The notes under the pieces were generated by a model. The model worked only from the letters and a program-made list of their open reading frames with translations, ran no database searches and was not told the origin of the DNA. DNA of 64,000 nt from contig NZ_CP102355.1 in assembly GCF_009696685.2 (NCBI RefSeq), positions 2,405,501 through 2,469,500 of the forward strand, in the 5' to 3' direction. Positions within the stretch are counted from its first letter, which is position 1. Every line of letters starts with the position of its first letter. The translations under genes were made by a program, and so were the position numbers. The stretch comes from Paracoccus sp. SMMA_5_TC. Its GTDB lineage: Bacteria; Pseudomonadota; Alphaproteobacteria; Rhodobacterales; Rhodobacteraceae. Shown here piece after piece: positions 59,362 to 64,000 of the stretch.

Positions 59362-60689
59362 CCCGGGCGGAAATCGGCGGGCCGGATGCCGTGCCGCGTC
59401 AGCTTGTCATAGAATGTCTTGCGCGGCAGCCGCAGCCGGGTCATCGCCTGGGTCGCATTGCCCTGGGCAAGGCGCAGCGCCTCGCGGATCAGTTCGGCTT
59501 CGTATTCTGCAACCAGATCGGCAAGGCCGGGTGCCTCGCCCCCGTCGCTGCGCGGATCGAATGGCGTCAGCCCAAGGGCATGGCTTTCGGCGAATTGCTG
59601 CAATTCGCGCAGGTTCCCGGGCCAGCCATGACCGGCCAATCGCGCCTTGACCGCGCCGGTGACAGGGGCCACCGGCAGATTCAGCCGCGCCGCCGCCATC
59701 AGCAGGAAATGCCGGAACAGTTCGGGAATGTCCTCGCGCCGGTCTGCCAGCGGCGGCAAGCTGAGCGTGGTGCCAGACAGCCGGTAATAAAGATCGCTGC
59801 GAAAGCGACCTTGCCGCATCAGCGCCTCCAGATCGGCACCGGTCGAGGCGATGATGCGCAGATCCAGCGGACGGGGCGTGGCGCTGCCCGGCGGCAGGAA
59901 CTGGCCCGCCTCGATCAGCGCCAGCAGGCGGGCTTGCAGCACAGGGGCGAGGGCATCGATTTCGTCCAGATACAGCGTGCCGCGATGGGCGGCCTCCAGC
60001 CGGCCGGGCTGGCGCGGGGCGCGGCCCTGCGGCTCGCTGCCCAGCATCTCGGCCTCGAACCGGGCTTCGTCCAGGGCTGCACAGGCGACATGGACAAAGG
60101 CGCGCGTCCGGCGTGGCCCCTGCCGGTGCAGGGCACGGGCCACGGTCTGCTTGCCCGATCCGCTGGGGCCCAGGATCAGCACATCGCCGCCCGCCTCGGC
60201 CAGCCGGGCGATGGTTTCGCGCAAATGCTGCATGAAGGCGCTTTGACCGATCAGCCGAGTTTAACGGGCGGCGCCTTCCTGATTTTGGCGGCGCAGGGCG
60301 CGGTTTTCCAGCACAAGGGCGCGGCTGAAGGACGCGCGCGTCAGGGCTGCGGCCAGCGTCCCCCCGCCCACCGGCTTGGTCAGAAAGTCATAAACCCCCT
60401 GCTTCAGGGCCGCCACCGCCATCGGCACATCGCCGTGTCCGGTCAGCAGGATCACCGGCAATTCCGGGTCGATGGCGTGGATGCGCTGGAACAGCTGGAA
60501 TCCGTCCATCCCCGGCATGCGCACGTCAGACAGCACCACGCCGGGCCATTCCGGGCCCAGCCCGGCCAAGGCCTTCGCCGGATCGGTAAAGGCTTCGGTG
60601 CGAAAGCCGGCGATGTGCAGCGCCTGCACCTGCGCCTCGATCAGGTCGGGGTCGTCATCGACCAGGCGAACCAACGCGGCGTCGGTCAT
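59358..60689 (-). pseudogene. dctD: C4-dicarboxylate response regulator DctD interrupted by in-frame TAA
   Basis: One frame of 444 codons, the normal DctD length, is broken by a TAA at 60261-60263. The first part (60261-60689, 142 residues) is a full receiver domain: D12/D13, phosphoacceptor D55, T83 and K105. After the stop the frame continues TRLIGQSAFMQHLRETI, then the AAA+ domain (Walker A GPSGSGKQT, LYLDEID) and a Fis-type HTH (NATQAMTRLRLPRKTFYDKL). A separate product could start at ATG 60233 (291 residues). The GAFTGA loop is not recognisable: EMLGSEPQGRAPRQPGRLE stands where it should be. The stop may inactivate the gene or split it into two proteins. Confidence 0.82.
60261..60263 (-). 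other. In-frame TAA between receiver and AAA+ domains of dctD
   Basis: The codon TAA on the minus strand follows NQEGAAR and precedes TRLIGQSAFM in the same frame. It falls in the linker after the receiver rather than inside a folded domain. Confidence 0.85.
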
Positions 60690-62368
60690 GGCGCCCTCGG
60701 CAGGTCAAGGTGAAAGGTCGCCCCTGCGCCCGCCACCACCGGCCCCGCGGTCAGGCTGCCGCCGAAATCCCGCGCAATGTCTTGCGAGATCACCAGGCCC
60801 AGCCCCAGCCCGCCGGGTTTGGTGGTGGCAAAGGGCGTGAACAACTGGGCGGCAATCTGCGGCGACAGGCCGGGCCCATTGTCGGAAATGCTCAGCCGCA
60901 GCATCGGCCCCTCCTGCAAGGTGATGCGAATTTCGGGATCTGGGCGTCCCTCCAGCGCCTCGGTGGCGTTCTGAATCAGGTTCACCAGGATCTGTTCCAG
61001 GCGCACGGTTTCGGCCATGACCCGCAGGTCGGGCGGAATCTCGGGCTGGACCAGGCGGATGTTCTGCGCCCTGCGGCGGCTGGCCGTCAGCAGCAAGGCC
61101 GCATCCAGCGCGTCGCGAATCGACACCAGCGCCAGTTCCCCCGTCGCCTTGCGGGCAAAGCCGCGCAATTCGGTGGTGATCTGGGCGATGCGGTCGGACA
61201 TGCGCAGGATCTGGCCCAGGTTGCGGTGCACCTCGGGTTGCGATTGCCCCAGCAGGCTGCGGCCATTTTCGGCCAGAAGGCGGATGGTGGCCAGGGGGGT
61301 GTTCACCTCATGCGCGACGCCGGCAGTGATCTGGCCCAGGGTCGCCAGCTTGTTGGCCTGCACCAGTTCCCCCTGCAAATGCGCCAGCCGCTGCTCGGCG
61401 GCGCGGCGTTCGCGCATCTCGGCCGTCAGGTCGCGCGTGCGTTCGGCGACCGCGCGTTCAAGATCGGCGCGATAACGTCGTTCGGTCGCGATGCGGCGGG
61501 CCGTGCGGGTGCGGGCACGCGCAAGCCAAAGCCCCGCGCCCAGCACCAGCAGCCCCAGAAACCCGACCCTGCCCGCAGCCAGCAGCGCCGACCGCGTGGC
61601 CTCGGCCGCCGGTGCCCGCACCCACAGCACCCAGCCGGCACCCGCGATGTCACGCCGTGCCGAAACCTGCCCGGCGCCGGGCAGCGGCAGCGGCGCAAAG
61701 CGCAATCCCGGCTGGCTGGAGAGGATGACCTGACCGTCGCTGCCGGTGACGATGGTGGTTTCAGCCGCCTGCGCCCAGGCGGTCTCCAGGGCGTCGAATT
61801 CGACCTTGACCACGATGACGCCCAGCGCCGTGCCCGCCTGGCTCACATCATGCGACAGGTACAGCCCGGGCCGCTTGCTGACCGTGCCCAGGGCGAATTG
61901 CGTCGCCTCGCCCCGCAGCAGCGCGTCGCTGAAATAGCTGCGAAAGCTGTAGTCCGAACCGATGAAGCTGTCGGGATTGTCCCAGTTCGAGGCGGCTATG
62001 GCCACGCCGCTGCGGTCAAGCAGATAGATCACCGCGCTGCCGGTCTGTTCGCGCAACCGCTCGAACTTTCGGGACACGCGCGCGACACTTTCAGGCGAGG
62101 GGTCGACCAGCGCCTGACGCACGGCGGCATCGTCGGACAACACCGTGGCGACGGCCCGCTGCTTGCCCAGGATGCTTTCCAGCGTCTGTGCCCGGCTTTG
62201 CGCACTGACCCCAAGCCGCTCGGCCTGGGTCCGGGCCGCATTGTCATGCGCGATGCGAAAGGCCGCACCCATTGCCGCGAGAAGCACCAGCACGATCAGC
62301 GCCGCGACCACCACGCGCCGCAGGGTGGCGGCCGCGGCGGAATCTGACGAATCGGTGGTGACGGCCAT
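60686..62368 (-). CDS. dctB: C4-dicarboxylate sensor histidine kinase DctB
   Basis: DctB senses dicarboxylates in the periplasm and phosphorylates DctD. The 560-residue protein has membrane segments at about 19-40 and 262-283, enclosing a periplasmic dCache-type domain. Next come a coiled coil (about 295-340), a kinase core with H353 (GVAHEVNTPLA), N-box NLIQNATEA, DNGPGL and GGLGLGL. Its stop overlaps the dctD start by 4 bases. Confidence 0.92.
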   Translation of the reverse strand: MAVTTDSSDSAAAATLRRVVVAALIVLVLLAAMGAAFRIAHDNAARTQAERLGVSAQSRAQTLESILGKQRAVATVLSDDAAVRQALVDPSPESVARVSRKFERLREQTGSAVIYLLDRSGVAIAASNWDNPDSFIGSDYSFRSYFSDALLRGEATQFALGTVSKRPGLYLSHDVSQAGTALGVIVVKVEFDALETAWAQAAETTIVTGSDGQVILSSQPGLRFAPLPLPGAGQVSARRDIAGAGWVLWVRAPAAEATRSALLAAGRVGFLGLLVLGAGLWLARARTRTARRIATERRYRADLERAVAERTRDLTAEMRERRAAEQRLAHLQGELVQANKLATLGQITAGVAHEVNTPLATIRLLAENGRSLLGQSQPEVHRNLGQILRMSDRIAQITTELRGFARKATGELALVSIRDALDAALLLTASRRRAQNIRLVQPEIPPDLRVMAETVRLEQILVNLIQNATEALEGRPDPEIRITLQEGPMLRLSISDNGPGLSPQIAAQLFTPFATTKPGGLGLGLVISQDIARDFGGSLTAGPVVAGAGATFHLDLPRAP

Positions 62369-62392
62369 CCCTCCCCCAACGCGGGCGCAGCT

Positions 62393-62408
62393 GTGTGGAT
62401 TTCCACAC
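62393..62408. promoter_or_regulatory. Upstream dyad 1 between dctB and dctA
   Basis: GTGTGGATTTCCACAC is a palindrome with 7-bp arms and a mismatched centre. It lies 24 bases before the dctB start and is a candidate DctD binding site. Confidence 0.55.
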
Positions 62409-62423
62409 TAGCAAAGACGGAAT

Positions 62424-62439
62424 GTGTTGGAAACCACAC
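62424..62439. promoter_or_regulatory. Upstream dyad 2 between dctB and dctA
   Basis: GTGTTGGAAACCACAC, read on the opposite strand, resembles dyad 1 (GTGTGG-TTTCC-ACAC) with poorer symmetry. Its centre is 31 bp from that of dyad 1, about three helical turns. Confidence 0.5.
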
Positions 62440-62505
62440 GTTTCAAGCGGCGCTTGTTGCTCAAAAAGTCATGATTTCAACGCATTACCGCCTTGCGCAC
62501 AGCTT

Positions 62506-62534
62506 TTGGGCACCACTGACCACAGCCTTATCAT
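62506..62534 (+). promoter_or_regulatory. Sigma-70-like promoter candidate of dctA
   Basis: TTGGGC (62506-62511), 17 bases and TATCAT (62529-62534) lie about 40 bases before the dctA start. No GG-N10-GC sigma-54 promoter is present between the dyads and dctA. Confidence 0.4.
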
Positions 62535-62573
62535 GCGTCACATCATCGTCACATGCATGTCGGAGGAGGCCCC

Positions 62574-63941
62574 ATGCACATCGACACCACGGCCGCGCCG
62601 GTGGCTCATGCCCCGCGCCCCTTTTACCGTCATCTCTATTTCCAGGTGCTGTGCGCCATCGTCGCCGGCGCGCTGATCGGTCATTTCTATCCCGAAACCG
62701 GCGAGGCGCTGAAGCCGCTGGGCGACGGCTTCATCAAGCTGGTCAAGATGATCATTGCCCCGGTCATCTTTCTGACCATCGTCACCGGCCTGGCCGGCAT
62801 GGGCACCATCCGCGGCGTCGGCTCGGTCGCTGGCAAGGCCTTCGGCTATTTCCTGACCTTCTCGACCCTGGCGCTGATTGTCGGTCTGGTCACCGCCAAT
62901 GTCATCCGCCCCGGCGTCGGCATGAACATCGATCCCGCGACACTCGATGCCAGCAAGGTGGCCGATTATGCCAGCAAGGCGCATGAAACCTCGCTGACCG
63001 GCTTTGTCATGGACATCATCCCGTCCACGATCACCTCGGCCTTTGTCGACGGCAACATCCTGCAGGTGCTGTTCGTCGCCATCCTGTTCGGCATCGGCCT
63101 GATCCTGATCGGCGAAAAGGGCAAGCCCGTCGTCGCCCTGTTCGAGGCGATCAGCCATGCCGTTTTCCGCATGGTGGACATCCTGATGAAGGCCGCGCCC
63201 ATCGGTGCATTTGGGGCCTTTGCCTTTACCATCGGCAAATACGGCATCGCCTCGGTGGTGAACCTGGCGACGCTGGTCGGCACCTTCTATCTGACCTCGG
63301 CGCTGTTCATCGTGGTGATCCTGGGCACGGTCTGCATGCTGAACGGCTTTTCGATCTTTCGCCTGATCGCCTATCTCAAGGCCGAGATCCTGCTGGTGCT
63401 GGGCACCTCGTCCTCGGAATCGGCGCTGCCTTCGCTGATGGAAAAGATGGAGAAAGCCGGCTGCAAGCGTTCGGTGGTGGGTCTGGTCGTGCCCACGGGC
63501 TACAGCTTCAACCTGGACGGCACCAACATCTACATGACGCTGGCGGCGCTGTTCATCGCCCAGGCCACCAACACCGACCTGTCGCTGCAACAGCAGATCC
63601 TGCTGTTGCTGGTGGCCATGCTGTCGTCGAAAGGCGCGGCGGGCGTGACCGGGGCGGGCTTCATCACCCTGGCGGCGACGCTGTCGGTGGTGCCCACCGT
63701 GCCGGTCGCTGGGATGGCGCTGATCCTGGGCGTTGACCGCTTCATGTCGGAATGCCGTTCGATCACCAACTTCATCGGCAACGCGGTGGCCACGGTTGTC
63801 GTCAGCCGGTGGGAAGGTGCGCTGGACCGCGAGCGTTTCGAGCGGGTGCTGGCGGGCGGCGATGCGGCGGATGCCCGGCCGATCGACCACCTGCAAGGTG
63901 CCCCCGCCGGGCTGCGCCTGCAAGAGGCCAGCGCCGACTGA
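62574..63941 (+). CDS. dctA: C4-dicarboxylate:cation symporter DctA
   Basis: DctA imports succinate, fumarate and malate with cations. The 455-residue membrane protein of the DAACS family has [18 protein letters not shown], the serine-rich hairpin [32 protein letters not shown] and [16 protein letters not shown]. The ATG at 62574 follows GGAGGAGG; an in-frame ATG at 62553 lacks a ribosome site. It is divergent from dctB. Confidence 0.94.
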   Translation: MHIDTTAAPVAHAPRPFYRHLYFQVLCAIVAGALIGHFYPETGEALKPLGDGFIKLVKMIIAPVIFLTIVTGLAGMGTIRGVGSVAGKAFGYFLTFSTLALIVGLVTANVIRPGVGMNIDPATLDASKVADYASKAHETSLTGFVMDIIPSTITSAFVDGNILQVLFVAILFGIGLILIGEKGKPVVALFEAISHAVFRMVDILMKAAPIGAFGAFAFTIGKYGIASVVNLATLVGTFYLTSALFIVVILGTVCMLNGFSIFRLIAYLKAEILLVLGTSSSESALPSLMEKMEKAGCKRSVVGLVVPTGYSFNLDGTNIYMTLAALFIAQATNTDLSLQQQILLLLVAMLSSKGAAGVTGAGFITLAATLSVVPTVPVAGMALILGVDRFMSECRSITNFIGNAVATVVVSRWEGALDRERFERVLAGGDAADARPIDHLQGAPAGLRLQEASAD

Positions 63942-63969
63942 GCGCGACCGCCGCAGATGCGGATGATCC

Positions 63970-63996
63970 GGGGCGTCCGCAGGGGCGCCCCTTTTT
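63970..63996 (+). terminator. Rho-independent terminator of dctA
   Basis: GGGGCG (63970-63975) pairs with CGCCCC (63986-63991) around a 10-base loop, followed by TTTTT. Confidence 0.65.
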
Positions 63997-64000
63997 GCAG

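Noticed and set aside
62440..62573. Sigma-54 promoter for dctA
   Set aside because: No GG-N10-GC pair with a TGGCAC-TTGC context is present. The nearest, GCGGCGCTTGTTGC, has the wrong spacing.

Overview
The window is GC-rich, densely packed bacterial chromosome. Three things point to an alphaproteobacterium of the Rhodobacter/Paracoccus group (Rhodobacteraceae): an NDUFA12-type complex I subunit, a Fur-family regulator without CxxC pairs divergent from a Mn-type ABC transporter, and the order accB-accC-aat-DUF2155-mlaD-NDUFA12. A Paracoccus-like genus is an inference. I see no phage, insertion sequence, CRISPR array, rRNA or tRNA.

Layout. 1-5.3 kb: end of an unknown gene, xerD, an NCS2 purine/pyrimidine permease, and a fucosyltransferase-like/TPR gene broken by an in-frame TAG. 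5.3-13.3 kb: transketolase, an EamA exporter, a lipid A acyltransferase, accBC, aat, DUF2155, an MlaD-like protein and NDUFA12. 13.3-17.7 kb: clpX and clpP, pth, DUF2237, a YigZ-family protein and a Mur/Fur regulator. 17.7-24.3 kb: the divergent sitABCD-like Mn/Fe transporter, an SDR/aldehyde dehydrogenase pair and a VIT-family transporter. 24.3-31.4 kb: a five-gene peptide-type ABC transporter and, divergently, a ygiC-ygiB-like pair. 31.5-40.1 kb: groESL with a CIRCE element, a Uup-type ABC-F protein, DUF2218, dnaX-ybaB-recR and an hsp20 gene with a heat-shock promoter and thermometer-like leader. 40.2-44.0 kb: glcDEF (glycolate oxidase). 44.1-51.8 kb: a leucine/isovalerate catabolic cluster (isovaleryl-CoA dehydrogenase, methylcrotonyl-CoA carboxylase, methylglutaconyl-CoA hydratase, HMG-CoA lyase) with a GST, a LprI-like protein and a possible 33-residue ORF inside it. 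51.9-55.5 kb: a CobC-like phosphatase, cobD, hemC and hemE (tetrapyrrole synthesis). 55.5-59.4 kb: a LysE-type exporter with a divergent Lrp regulator, a RecD-like helicase and a GSU2403-type nucleotidyltransferase behind an AT-rich repeat leader. 59.4-64 kb: dctD (broken by an in-frame TAA), dctB and the divergent dctA.

Most of the window is housekeeping and catabolic. The points most worth a second look are regulatory. (1) The DctD homologue lacks the GAFTGA loop used to contact sigma-54, is split by a stop after its receiver domain, and sits beside a dctA upstream region with two 16-bp dyads 31 bp apart, a sigma-70-like promoter and no sigma-54 promoter. (2) The hsp20 leader has a sigma-32-like promoter over the glcF stop codon and a hairpin that would pair a UCGCU sequence with the Shine-Dalgarno. 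(3) A perfect palindrome fills the -35/-10 spacer of the Mn transporter promoter. (4) A 33-codon ORF fits exactly between mccB and mccA. No clearly novel multi-gene defence or mobile system is visible; the GSU2403-type gene and its leader are the nearest candidate.
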